A DNA stretch of 64,000 bases from Mimachlamys varia (Eukaryota > Mollusca > Bivalvia > Pectinida > Pectinidae): contig OX392534.1 of the NCBI GenBank assembly GCA_947623455.1, positions 41,607,426 through 41,671,425 of the forward strand, read 5' to 3'. The notes under the pieces were generated by a model. The model did not search any database, was not told the origin of the DNA, and saw only the letters and a list, made by a program, of their open reading frames with translations. Both the position numbers and the translations under genes were made by a program. Shown piece after piece: positions 12,101-23,900 of this stretch. Position 1 is the stretch's first letter. The number at the start of each line of letters is the position of its first letter.

Positions 12101-15100
12101 TCAAAACAGAAAACTGAATAATGCTGACAGACAGGAAATAATGTCCTATGTAGTGTATATATAAATATTAAATAAGGTATTCATTACTATCTAAACTTTC
12201 AAATTTAAACATCTTGACTTTGTTAATGTTACAGTTTTCTAGTCTTTATGAAATATGTTTTCTATCAATAGAACAGTGTGTGTTAGATTTTACAGCTTGT
12301 ACCTGAGAACGACAGCAGCTGATAATCTGGTACATGTCTCTTTAGAGACCACCACTTTCCTCGTAGCCACTGAGGTGACCGCACACTGCAAAATATATGT
12401 TAACGATATATTATAATACCATACAATTGTGTGGAGGGCATATGCAATTAAAATGTGGAGAAATTTGCGGTAATCTTCGAAAATCTACTCCCTTGAATGA
12501 ATACACCTGAAAGTCATGCGGTAAATTGAAAAGAGGCTACGAATATTCAACAATGGCAATTGGTGTGGCCATGGTCAAAACCATTTTGGAACATGTCATT
12601 TACATGTACACCATGTACCAAAATGGCTGATCCGAAAATTACCGGAAATTTCCTCGAGATATTACAAATGATGCAACCTTGCAAAAGGTAATGGCTATAA
12701 TGTAATCATACACATGTGATTTATACCGAGCCCATACACATGTGATTTATACCGAGCCCATACACATGTGATTTATACCGAGCCAACCGACAGTTTAGGA
12801 TGTTTGCTACCAAACACATTGTACCCGAGACTTTGAAAAGGACAAAAACGATTATGGTGAAGAATTTTCAAGATTTCTTGATTTATAAAAAGTTTGATTT
12901 TCACAATTATCACTGTCTTACCTTGGCCAGTTCTTGGCTAACTCTGTCCAGTCAATTTCTGTGTCATCAGATACTCCCAAGTTGGCAATTCTAAAATAGG
13001 AAATAACATTAATCACTACCCATGCATGTTAGGGAAAAATTTATGAACCAAACTCTCATTGGATCCAACTTGCCCTATAGTCAATACATAGACAATGACT
13101 ACATAGACTATACAATACTCATAGTTTTGTAGATAAATCAAGTTACTTTCACATGTTATCAGTGCTGGCCCCGGTTTCATCAACGTTCCTTAACTTAAAT
13201 ATCTCCATAGGAAAGCATTACAGAATTTAAGGAAATTTCCTTAGCTAAGGATTTTCCCCTTAAATTCTGTAATGCTTTCCTATGGAGATTTTTAAGTTAA
13301 GGAATTTCCTTAAATTAAGGAACGTTGATGAAACCGGGGCCTGGAAATGTCCTACAAGTTTCAGTATGGTCTTACTTTATGACTAGGTTGATGTCATCTT
13401 CCCTTGTCCACTCTGTGCCGCCCTTCTGTTTCCAGTTAAGAAAATTTAACCACTTAGTTCGACACTGCTTCTCTGAGCGGGTGAGGACTCTCTCTGCTAC
13501 GGACGCCCAAGAAAGTCCACTGGTAACATTTTCACCTACAACACATCATCCTTGTTACTAAAACTGTGACCAAAAGGCCAACACTCCCTATTAGACCTCT
13601 ATATCCTTTGTAATTGATGTCAGCAATGCTTAGTCTCTTTTGAAATTAAGAAGATAAATTATTCAGATTATATAAAATGAAAGTACAGTACAACAATTCA
13701 CACTGATTTCACATGAAGAAAGATGATCATTTAGAGAAGAAAGAGATAACTAATCAATGGCAACAAGGTTTGGAAAACAATAGTTTGTTGCAGGAACTAA
13801 GTGCAGAATATGCTTATTAGGTACATCAAATGTGTAACAAACATCAGATTCTTTATCTTACTAAACCAAAAGCTCATGAGTTTATCATACAATTACCATA
13901 CCTGGCTTGACACCTGCCAGTTCATAAACTGCTGATGAAAGCCTGTGTTCCTCTTCTGGCAACCATTTACCTGTAAATCACAAAAAGAAAGATTTTTTTT
14001 CAATCAAATTAAATTCAATACAAATTTCCATTAAAGAAATTAACAGCTGACATTTTTATTTTTGAGCCAATTTGTATTCTTAAAGGAGGACAAATTCTAA
14101 ATAAATTATGTTTTCCTTTGTTTTAATTTTAAAGAGCAAATGAGTGTTATGATAAAAATGGAAGTTTAAACCATTTCTACATGTAAATAAACAAGAGATT
14201 TTACCTGAGTTACATGTATCTCTCATCAGACGACATTTATCTTTCACAGATGAAGCACTTCTCCCCAACACAGACCCTATAGAGGCCCAATCATTGCCAT
14301 ATTTACCACGCAATCTGCAAAAGAGATGTTTTATTAATATTTTTTACTTACAAGAAGACATTTCACTACTAACCTAGCTACTTACTCAAATTATTTCTTA
14401 TCTAAAGGGAAGCATTTTCATACTGTAAGGCCTGGTATAATTTTATTACAGGAATTCACTTTCATGCAAAATCAATTAATGACATCAAATATTAATCATA
14501 TATATACTGGTAGACTGAAGCAATACTTACTCCCTCAGCTTTGCCATTTCCTCTGGAGAGTATTTTCCCATGTGATTTTTCTGGTCATACATTCTGGTGA
14601 CACGTCTATATACTGAAAACAGTGGCCGCTGTAAACCCTTGGCAACTGTCCTATAGAAATCCTTTCTTTCGTCTTTAGACATTCCAAATATGATTTCGGT
14701 AGGATCGCTGATACCACGCTCCTGTAAAAGTTTAATTCAGGATAAGCATTGCAATGATTAAAGAGCCCATACTCAAGGTTGTGTGACCCTGAGCTTGGAG
14801 TTGTTAAGGCATGTGTGGTTAGGCGATTCATTATTACCTAGTTATTCATTAATATTGCTAGTTTCATAACCTATGCTCCCTAAAAGGCTTTTGAGTCAAA
14901 GCAGTGCAACAATTTATATCAAACATATACCTCTGTGTGGTTTGCAACACAATATGTTGATACATGTACATTCAGATCTGATATCGTGGATGTTCTTATC
15001 CACTGTCAAATCATGTCTATCTATTCAGAAATTACTTGTTTGGAATGGAGGATGAGTAAACCAATCAAGTTTCACTGTTACACATGTGTGTCTTATCAGT

Positions 15101-18100
15101 ACGTTCAATTTCTGAAACCCTGCGATGATATATATTACTGAATGTACAACTAAGTCGTCACTTTCACAAGGCTATAACAAAACACATACCCTGCAGTAAG
15201 AATCAATGTTGCACTGCAAAACATCTATCTCTTCTTTAGTCCACTGTCCCTGCTTCCAGCTGGCTCCTACAATGAACCAAAGTATTGAGGGAAAAAATTA
15301 TTAAATATACAGAGTCCTTATATCTATGGGAAACAAAATATACACAATGAATTTTGCGAAACAAAATATACACAATGAACTTTTAGAATATCATTTCGGC
15401 AAATAGCAGTCCACCCACTGAATTTGACTGCCTCACTAAAGTGAACCATATCGAAAATATGAAATTTCAGTTGCTAGTAGTGTACGAAATACAGCCAGGG
15501 CAAACTTGTTCTTTGATGAAGGTCAAAGTAACCTACTTTTGATCCATGACACTGCCTCACCAAGTTGAATCCATACTTCAAGTATGAAATTTCAGTGACT
15601 TCTAATGTATTAGATGGAGTACAGACAACTTTTTATTCATTGTAGGTCAAAGTCAAAATGTAGGTCAGAGTAACCTCTGTTTGATCCATGACACTGCCTC
15701 ACCAGGTTGAATCCATACTTCAAGTATGAAATTTCAGTGACTTCTTATGTATTAGATGGAGTCCAGACAACTTTTTGTTTATTGTAGGTCAAAGTCAAAA
15801 TGTAAATCAGTAATGCTTTTGATACATGACACACCACCTCACCAAGGTGAACCCATGTACCAAGTATGAAGCTCAAGTAACTTGCTGTGTATGAGATAGA
15901 GCACAGGAAAACTTTCTTTTATGTAGTTATAAGTCAATGGTCAAAATGAAGGCCAGAGTGACCAATTTTGATAAATGACACACTGCCTCACCAAAGTGAA
16001 CCCATATTAAAAGTATGAAGTTCCAGTGATAAGAAGTGAAGGAAACAGACATAATAGTGGAAGGACAGACAGAAGGCTTGAAGGACAGGCTGACTGAAAG
16101 ACACAAAGCAAAAATATAGTTCCCTTTGGTTCCTGGTGAGGGCTGGAACTTACAATGGAAAGGAAGCTCTGACACTAGACTAAACTGAGCTGGTAGATAA
16201 AATAGTATACAAAACCATCCCTGGCTTGTTACAAATGAATTACCTTCTTGAAATACTAAAAAGTTTATTCATGTCAGGTAAATAGCTCCTTCATGGAAAC
16301 AAACAATATATACAGGCAATTGCTTAACTTGCATATATTTCACCCTTATGATACATACTTTTATATGACATGGTATAATATACCTAACAACACATCTTTT
16401 TACTGGACATGGTATAATACACACCTTTACTTTGCATGGCGACCTTATCAAACCGGGTGGTAAACCAGGCCTGAGTTACATCAGAGTTGCAGGGGGTCTT
16501 TTTGCCGGAATTTCCTGGTCCCAAGAGTTGCTCCGACACAGATTGTGTGGTTGTCACCAACGGAACATTAACGGTGGAAGCCATTGCTGTTGCTACAGGA
16601 ATCTCTTGCTCTTCCATCTGTACGAAAAAGAACAAAGATCATGAAAGGTAACTGCTATACTTTAAAATTATGAGCATTTAAATGAGTGTTGCTGTAAATA
16701 TTCATATCTTTTAGAATTATCCGCTTCATTCAAGGAAAATAAAGCAGAGGTGCAAATATTCATTCCTTTGTTATATTGAACAAGAGTGCTGCTGGCTTCA
16801 CCCATCCATCTCATGACGAAATAAAAGACTAATTGTAATTGTATCCGAATGCATAAACAATGGAAAATGTTTTTATTTTATTTGTTAATTAGTATTGTTG
16901 AAAAAAAAACTTCATTCTCCTAAACACATCAAAAACTACAAATTTTAAAGAAATTGGTTGAAATTTGTGGGATGATATTCTGACAAGATCTAGATTGTGA
17001 AATATGTGAGGGGCAATTACTATTTCAAATAGAGTCAAATGGAATTGATATTCGAAAAAACACAACTTCATGTCATGGTGAATACATATACCAAGTTTGA
17101 AAGATATTGGTTGAAAACTGTTGGAGGAAATCTTCGAACAAAGTTTAAATATTTGAATATGTAAAGGGCAGTAACTCTTCCAAATAGTCAAATCTAACCC
17201 ATGTTCAGGAAAAATACAAATTCATATCATGGTGAACAAATGTAAAAAGTGTGAAATAGACCAGTTAAAATTGTGGGAGGAGATCTTCCAACAAACAAAC
17301 ATAATGCTGGATAGAAAATGCAATACCATAATAAATGCATATCCCGTGACATATTGAAGTTGACATAAACCATGCTTCTTAGTTTAAGAATCAACAAAAT
17401 TTTTGAACAACTAACTTGTTGTACCTGAACATCTCCGGTGGCTTGAATCTTGTGCTGGTCATCCAGTGTGATGTCTGGGTTCTCTCCATTGGTGCTGTCT
17501 GCCACGGTCAGGACGTACGACTGTCCATCCTCACCCTGGAACCTAAATCGCTTGTTGGCAGGCTCCGTGACTTCTGTTTCAACAGTAGCTGTGGCTGAGT
17601 TCATACCTAAAGAAGCTACAATAGAAAGACACATATCAAAAACACTCATATAATTAATTAATCAAAGGCACAGAACACAGGAAGACATTGTATTTGTACC
17701 GACTAATCTTCTTTTATAAAACTTCTTATTACCCATGGCATTTTTAAATGTGTTTTACTGAGAAATCTACAGAAATTAAATGAACTCTATAAAAGCTAAG
17801 CTAAAACTATATACAGCAGATTGAAATATTTAATGAACATCATATTTTCATATTTTTAAACCCATTAAACGCATCTTCAGGGAATTTTTCGTGATTCTTA
17901 AAAAATTCTGAAAAAAACTCCAGTTGATTACCATGCAAAAATAAAGCTAAAAAGATTAAACCTGAGCGGTAACTACCAAGAAACTTCCAAAGAAAATTCC
18001 AAAGTATTCAAAATAATTTAGGCGTGGGCCACTAAAACAACAAGCCGAAGTTAGAGGACAGTTCAAAATGGATTCATGTTTACAAATACCGAGTTTCAAC

Positions 18101-18580
18101 TGCTGCTGTACCGATACCCAAGTAAGAATTCATCTTGAAGTTTGCTGATATTAGCTAATCTTTACTAAATTTATAAATATAAGAAGTTATTAGGCTTGAT
18201 TTTCACTTAAAACTTTTGCTGATAGAAGAAACAACAAAGTCAGTCTATATGAACTGTCTCCTACCACAGCCAGTTTACATACCTGCAGCTTCTCTAGATA
18301 ATATGATGTAACCATCAGCAATACCGGATTCTAATCGTAGAACATTTTCTGAGGTTGGTAGGGATTCTTCACCGTCTACTTCCTTCTTGATTATTGCACA
18401 TACACTGTCATTGCTCATACTGCCTTCCCCTTTATCAATTGTGGACACCACAGACTCGCCTATTTCACTCTCACACAAATCTCCAACACCACCACCCATG
18501 TTCACTGTGGCCAGGTCCGTCATACTTGTGGTGTCTACAGATGACAGATCAGAGGAATTCTCCTCCGACAAAACCTCCAT
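9121..18580 (-). CDS. DMTF1: DMTF1, cyclin-D-binding Myb-like transcription factor 1, complete, 16 coding exons
   Basis: Coding exons in transcript order: 18580-18283, 17615-17425, 16617-16425, 15266-15190, 14721-14531, 14314-14205, 13970-13902, 13535-13376, 12990-12922, 12385-12303, 12090-11908, 11133-10961, 10544-10373, 10156-10023, 9640-9529 and 9254-9121. They total 2349 nt, or 782 residues (human about 760), and all splice phases agree. The start has A at -3, G at +4 and an in-frame TAG 15 nt upstream. Residues about 228-480 form the Myb-type DNA-binding region, with WKQGQWTKEEID, LGRSASSVKDKCRLM, RSEKQCRTKWLNFLNWKQ and RSPQWLRGKWW, all close to vertebrate DMTF1. DVTQAWFTT just before it is also conserved. 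The flanks (residues 1-225 and 480-782) are Ser/Thr/acidic-rich, as in a transactivator. The vertebrate protein binds DNA in the nucleus and activates ARF; the role in molluscs is unknown. Confidence 0.96.
12708..12784. repeat. Three tandem 26-bp units (DMTF1 intron 9)
   Basis: Three near-identical units containing ACACATGTGATTTATACCGA lie in the intron between exons 12990-12922 and 12385-12303. Confidence 0.9.
13167..13341. mobile_element. Foldback MITE, 175 bp (DMTF1 intron 8)
   Basis: The element is almost one complete palindrome. It begins GGCCCCGGTTTCATCAACG and ends with the reverse complement, and both arms continue through TTCCTTAA and GGAAAGCATTACAGAA. A diverged copy of the same length lies at 44426-44600. 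It ends 34 bp from the splice donor of the exon at 13535-13376. No protein is encoded. Confidence 0.85.
15395..16060. repeat. Degenerate tandem repeat, about 140-bp unit (DMTF1 intron 3)
   Basis: Four to five units recur at 138-148 bp, each containing ATGACACTGCCTCACC, then a variant of CAAGTATGAA, then GTCAAAGTCAAAATG. Similarity falls toward both edges. Confidence 0.8.
16900..17295. repeat. Degenerate direct repeat, about 155-bp unit (DMTF1 intron 2)
   Basis: Two to three diverged units share TTCATGTCATGGTGAA/TTCATATCATGGTGAAC, a GGTTGAAA-type stretch and GGGCAATTACT/GGGCAGTAACT. The open frame across them has no recognisable protein. Confidence 0.6.
17867..18240 (-). mobile_element. MITE of the TTAA family, degraded copy (DMTF1 intron 1)
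   Basis: This is homologous over most of its length to the elements at 24501-24809, 50724-51100 and 58343-58720. Shared blocks include GAGCGGTAACTA, GTTTACAAATACCGAGTTTC, ACTGCTGCTGTACCGATA and GTTATTAGGCTTGATTTTC. Both termini are eroded, so inverted repeats and target duplication are not clear here. Confidence 0.8.
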
Positions 18581-18607
18581 TCTCCCTCTTAACTACGTCT
18601 TTTATTC
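18283..18607 (-). other. DMTF1 first coding exon with its own 3' splice site
   Basis: On the minus strand a good acceptor (TTATATTCTTCAG) lies at 18608-18620, 27 nt before the ATG. It implies at least one noncoding 5' exon upstream. A candidate donor on the minus strand (GTAAGATT) starts at 20621, which would put the first exon just above 20622. This is inference from splice signals only. Confidence 0.5.
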
Positions 18608-19389
18608 CTGAAGAATATAAATCACATTTAAAATCATCATTTTTTAAAATCTGTTCCCTGTAATATAACAACATTTTTCAAACTTTCATAATTCTGTCAA
18701 TATACAAGGTATAGTCCCAAAACTTCGTAAATTAACATTGAAGGTGTTATCAGGGGGTTTTGGGAATCGGATCCTGAGATCAAATTGGGAATAATTGATA
18801 GACATAACAGCTATTTCGGAAATTTTGACAAACACCATTTTTTATTATAACAACTAAATTCATTATTTCTTTTCTAAATTATTTAAAGCATTATCATGAT
18901 CAGTACTCATGACATTTACAGCCATCTTTCTTGTTCCTTATTGAAATTAATGTCAAAAGAAGCTCCTAAAGCAATGTTAAAAAAACCAAATTTTTTTTCA
19001 AGTGTCTAAATATGGAATTTTTAAGAGGAAATTTGAGAAAAATCACACCTTTTTTTTCATCGGGAATGGGTCCGTTTACCGGAGTTAAAAGAGGGTTGAT
19101 AATGCCCCGACATTACTAGATATTCAATTTGACATCTACAAAGTTGTAACTAAATCAAAAGTTTCACTTTAAAGTTACAGGATACTCAATTTGAGCTAAT
19201 CACTGATTAAGCTAATCACCTTTTGAAAAACTGGGCTCTGATTAGTACTATTTCCTTAGCTACAGATCAACGTTTTAATCTGTAACTGTGCATGCTATTA
19301 CATGTTGTTGTGGGCATCTCTAAGTAAGATTTTCAGTGTGCACTGGAAGTATGTACAATGTAATAGGACAAGAAAGTGATATATAGTGC

Positions 19390-19462
19390 TTTCACTGGGG
19401 CTTGAACCTGCAACCCTTGGCTCTAGATCTCCAGTCTTCTTAAATACCGCTGAGCTAAAGGG
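19390..19462 (-). repeat. tRNA-derived SINE head
   Basis: The minus strand reads TTTAGCTCAGCGGTATTTAA (A-box-like) and GGGTTGCAGGTTCAAGCCCC (B-box-like). The stem pairing is imperfect and no clean cloverleaf forms, so it is read as a SINE head. It lies between DMTF1 and the proposed shared promoter, in a stretch (18,620-20,600) with no gene that I can recognise. Confidence 0.6.
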
Positions 19463-20621
19463 AAATTTGATTTCTCTACAGCTACGTATACACTTGTAGG
19501 GCAACTTAATCGATGTACATCTTTTTCATTATATTCCCCTTTTTCCAAATCTCCAACCATGGTTCTAAGAGACTGTGTACAGTATACAATTTACACCTTG
19601 ATATGGAATTGCCTCGCTCTCCATAGTTACTGTGCTATGCAAATTTTAGACTGAACAATTAAGTCAATGAAGGTAGGAATGGACACTAGGCGGAAAAAAT
19701 AATCATGCGTGCTATTTCAGATAGTTTTCCTATCTTTTTTGTTGCGTGCATTGATCGGACCACATTTAAAAGTAAACTCTTTCAAAACTCAAGAGAAAAC
19801 ATAGTTTTAAAAGGAAAGAATTAATTTTTCATTACTATTCATTCCTAACATTTATCCTATTCTTCCTTTCACACACTAATAAAAGTATATTAGCCAAAAG
19901 TGTTTCATTTTCACCAACTAAAAATATATAACTTCTCATATAGTTTTGCAGAATGAAGGCCAATTAACCAACTGAATGTCTCAATTTTATGAACACAAAA
20001 AATAGGGGCAAGTGTGCATACATGCATGTTTTTTTTTTTTAATTTTAATGGACTATAGTGAATGCATCAAGTTACATTTTTAATGGAGATATTTAAATTT
20101 AGCTTCATATTTACAATATTCCCTTTTTGTATGGGTGAAGAGCCAAATTGTTATAAATAGTGGATATGGATGTCTATTTGCGTGCCAGACGAGAAATTCC
20201 AACCCATATATGGCCGACGTTAAATCTAGGCTATAAGAATATTGAGAAATCCACTTCCAGAAGTGTTTCCCTTATAATGGATTTTCCTCTTATTCAATTA
20301 TGGTAATCATACTTAGCATAATTTCTTGGGGATACACCTTTGTAAATAACATTGCACTTTTAAGACACCTCTAGCATCGAACTGCAACTGAAGTTTGATT
20401 ATTGGACACTTGCCGTTTGGACTCATATTTTTTGTGGAGACTAAAAACCTCACTTGTCAAAATTGTATGGGCATACGCCATTTTGTTTTGGAAGTTTTGT
20501 CGAAAACAAACAATTCCACGTAAGAATTTGTTACAGAATTGTGTTTTAACGCGCTTTCATTCATTCACAACTTTTGACAGTTGTGTCCTCTTTCACCACG
20601 TGGGTTAGCTGAGAATCTTAC

Positions 20622-20923
20622 TTCGATGTTTTCGTCCGGGTGTTTCATCAAGAACCAGGATGAGCAAGGACCAGGATGGCGGATGAACAAATTTTCGCAA
20701 TTTTTTTTCCACATTATTTACTTTTCAAAAAGTATGAATAATCATAGTTAGCCTAAATTAAAATGGAACGTATGTGTATTATGCACATACTCCTAGTAAA
20801 CCTAATACTTTTGGTAAATTTAGTTGATATTTGTAGAACTAATGGAGGACTTTATTTTAACGCGTAATGGTATAGAATGTCAACGTAGTGAGGCTAGTAA
20901 CAACATCTCGCGAGATTGTAGAT
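20622..20923. promoter_or_regulatory. Proposed head-to-head promoter of DMTF1 and SUCLG2
   Basis: The region separates a candidate DMTF1 5' exon (minus strand, ending at 20622) from the SUCLG2 start codon at 20924. It contains the palindrome TCTCGCGAGA at 20906-20915, nine bases before the SUCLG2 ATG. This decamer is a known metazoan core-promoter element of TATA-less, often divergent, promoters. No TATA box is apparent. The shared-promoter reading is inference. Confidence 0.45.
20906..20915. promoter_or_regulatory. TCTCGCGAGA (CGCG) core promoter element
   Basis: A perfect ten-base palindrome directly upstream of the SUCLG2 initiation codon. In vertebrates this motif is bound by BANP and also reported for ZBTB33, and drives housekeeping genes. 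Conservation of its use in this organism is assumed, not shown. Confidence 0.6.
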
Positions 20924-23900
20924 ATGGCTGCGCCTATGCAGATTTTGCGGTCGTCCATGCGACTTTCGTCGTATCGATGTTTATGCAAAAGCAGATGGAA
21001 TCGAAAGGTTGGCATTAACATATTATTGTATTATGAACAATTTAATAATAATTTCAAGGAGCCATGCCGAGTAGTTGTTACTTTAATGAATGTCTGTGTT
21101 TTATTAGATAACTAGAGTTGGCATTTGTTTTACCTCGGACTTTACCATATGTAATGTACAGGGATTATTGCATCCGAATGGACCAGCTGTTCGGTCAAAC
21201 CCTTATCTATGTAGGACACTGGGCCAGCTAGCCAGGATTGTAATGTTTCTTGGTCTAGCCCTGACCTTTTTACTTTAAGTCACTATGACACTCCATAAAA
21301 CTTTCTGATATAACAATAACGGTATTATAATATAACCACTACTACTGATAGTGATAAAGTTCACCATCATCATTCTGACAGCAATGATATGGTAATTCAC
21401 TGCCCCAAACGCCATGCATGGAAAGTTACAGGTTCACTATATAGCTACAGGTCATTAAAAGTTTGGATACTTCCACAATCCCAGACGGTTTGAGACCCCG
21501 CCAGATACACCCTGGTACACAGGCACAAGTCCACGGCTGTTTGGATATATACACAGTCTGTTCCATATATTTCAGACCCACTTCTTCAATAATACACATC
21601 AGTTCACAGTCACTTTTCCAGACCCCCTGCCAGGTACAAGGATTCATAGTCACTATCCCAGACCCCCTGCCAGGTACACACTGATTCACAGTCACTATAA
21701 CAGACCTCCTGCCAGGTACAAAGATTTATAGTCACTCTCCCAGACCCCCTGTCAGGTACAAGTTGATTCACAGTCGCTGTCCCAGACCCCCTGTCAGGTA
21801 CAAATTGATTCACAGTCACTATCCCAGACCCCCTGCCAGGTACAAGGATTCACAGTCGCTATCCAAGACCCTCTGTCAGGTACAAGGATTCACAGTCACT
21901 ATCCCAGACCCCCTGTCAGGTACAAGGATTCACAGTCGCTATCCCAGACCCCCTGTCAGGTACAAGGATTCACAGTCGCTATCCCAGACCCCCTGTCAGG
22001 TACAAGGATTCACAGTTACTATCCCAGACCCCCTGTCAGGTACAAGGATTCACAGTTACTATCCCAGACCCCCTGTCAGGTACAAGTTGATTCACAGTCG
22101 CTGTCCCAGACCCCCTGTCAGGTACAAATTGATTCACAGTCACTATCCCAGACCCCCTGCCAGGTACAAGGATTCACAGTCGCTATCCAAGACCCTCTGT
22201 CAGGTACAAGGATTCACAGTCACTATCCCAGACCCCCTGTCAGGTACAAGGATTCACAGTCGCTATCCCAGACCCCCTGTCAGGTACAAGGATTCACAGT
22301 CGCTATCCCAGACCCCCTGTCAGGTACAAGGATTCACAGTTACTATCCCAGAACCCCTGTCAGGTACAAGGATTCACAGTTACTATCCCAGACCCCCTGT
22401 CAGGTACAAGGATTCACAGTCGCTATCCCAGAACCCCTGTCAGGTACAAGGATTCACAGTCACTATCCCAGACCCCCTGTCAGGTACAAGGATTCACAGT
22501 CACTATCCCAGACCCCCTGTCAGGTACAAGGATTCACAGTAGATATCCCAGACCCCCTGTCAGGTACAAGGATTCCTCTGGGTCACTACTCTTTGGGCCC
22601 CTCTGGTTCACTTCTCTATGGACTCCTCTGGTTCACTACTTTCTGGACCCCTCTAGTTCATTGCTCTGTGGACCCCTCTGGTTCCCTTCTCTATGGACTC
22701 CTCTGGTTCACTACTCTCTGGACCCCTCTGGTTCATTGCTCTGTGGACTCCTCTGGTTCACTTCTCTATGGACTCCTCTGGTTCACTACTTTCTGGGGAC
22801 CCCTCTGGTTCACTACCTTCTGGACCCCTCTGGTTCACTACTTTCTAGACCCTTCTGGTTCACTACTCCCTGGACCCTTCTGGTTCACTACTCTCTGGAC
22901 CCCTCTGGTTCACTACTCTCTGGACCCCTCTGGTTCACTTCTCTCTGGACCCCTCTGGTTCACTACTTTCTAGACCCTTCTGGTTCACTACTCCCTGGAC
23001 CCCTCTGGTTCACTACTCTCTGGACCAGACCCCTCTGGTTCACTACATTCTGGACCCCTCTGGTTCACTACTTTCTAGACCCTTCTGGTTCACTACTCCC
23101 TGGACCCTTCTGGTTCACTACTCTCTGGACCCCTCTGGTTCACTACATTCTGGACCCCTCTGGTTCACTACTTTATAGACCCTTCCGGTTCACTACTCCC
23201 TGGACCCCTCTGGTTCACTACTCTCTGGACCAGACCCCTCTGGTTCACTACATTCTGGACCCCTCTGTTTCACTACATTCTGGACCCCTCTGGTTCACTA
23301 CTTTCTAGACCCTTCTGGTTCACTACTCCCTGGACCATTCTGGTTCACTACTCTCTGGACCCTTCTGGTTCACTACTCTCTGGACCCGTCTGGCTCACTA
23401 CTTTCTGGACCCCTCTGGTTCACTATCCTACCTCGGTGTTAAGTACCCTCATGCATAAATGGCATATCTACTTCGAAACACAGATAACTTGGATGGAACA
23501 ATGTTCATTGTTAGTCATGTTAAAATTTGAAAGAAAAAAAAAAGATATTTTTTTTAAGTGGAGCTAGTTTTATTTACAAGTATATCAATCTTGTTTTTTA
23601 GGGGTTAAAATGAAAGTGAATCTTATATTAATGGTGAAATGTTTCTAAATGTTATTGATAGTATTTATACATTGGAGATTTTCAGGTTGTAGCCACTTTT
23701 GCAAAATTGTTGGTTTTCTGTAGAAATGCTGCATACTAGTATATTCAGTGAAAAAAGTATGTACCCAGTAACCGTCTTTTGCATGCTCCAGTATTCCCTA
23801 CAAAAACTAGATAGGTACCGTAGGTGTTAATCATGCTTCACTATATTTTTTTTTTTCGTTTTCAGGCAGCTGCAGTTACGATACCATCTCGAAACCTTAA

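Noticed and set aside
21763..22542. 259-codon open frame
   Set aside because: It is a pure translation of the 40-bp minisatellite in SUCLG2 intron 1. The period is not a multiple of three, so all three frames of the unit are read in turn, with no start context or family similarity.
22593..23308. Open frames of 126 and 215 codons
   Set aside because: Translations of the 25-bp minisatellite (repeating [14 protein letters not shown] phrases) in two overlapping frames; no sign of coding selection.
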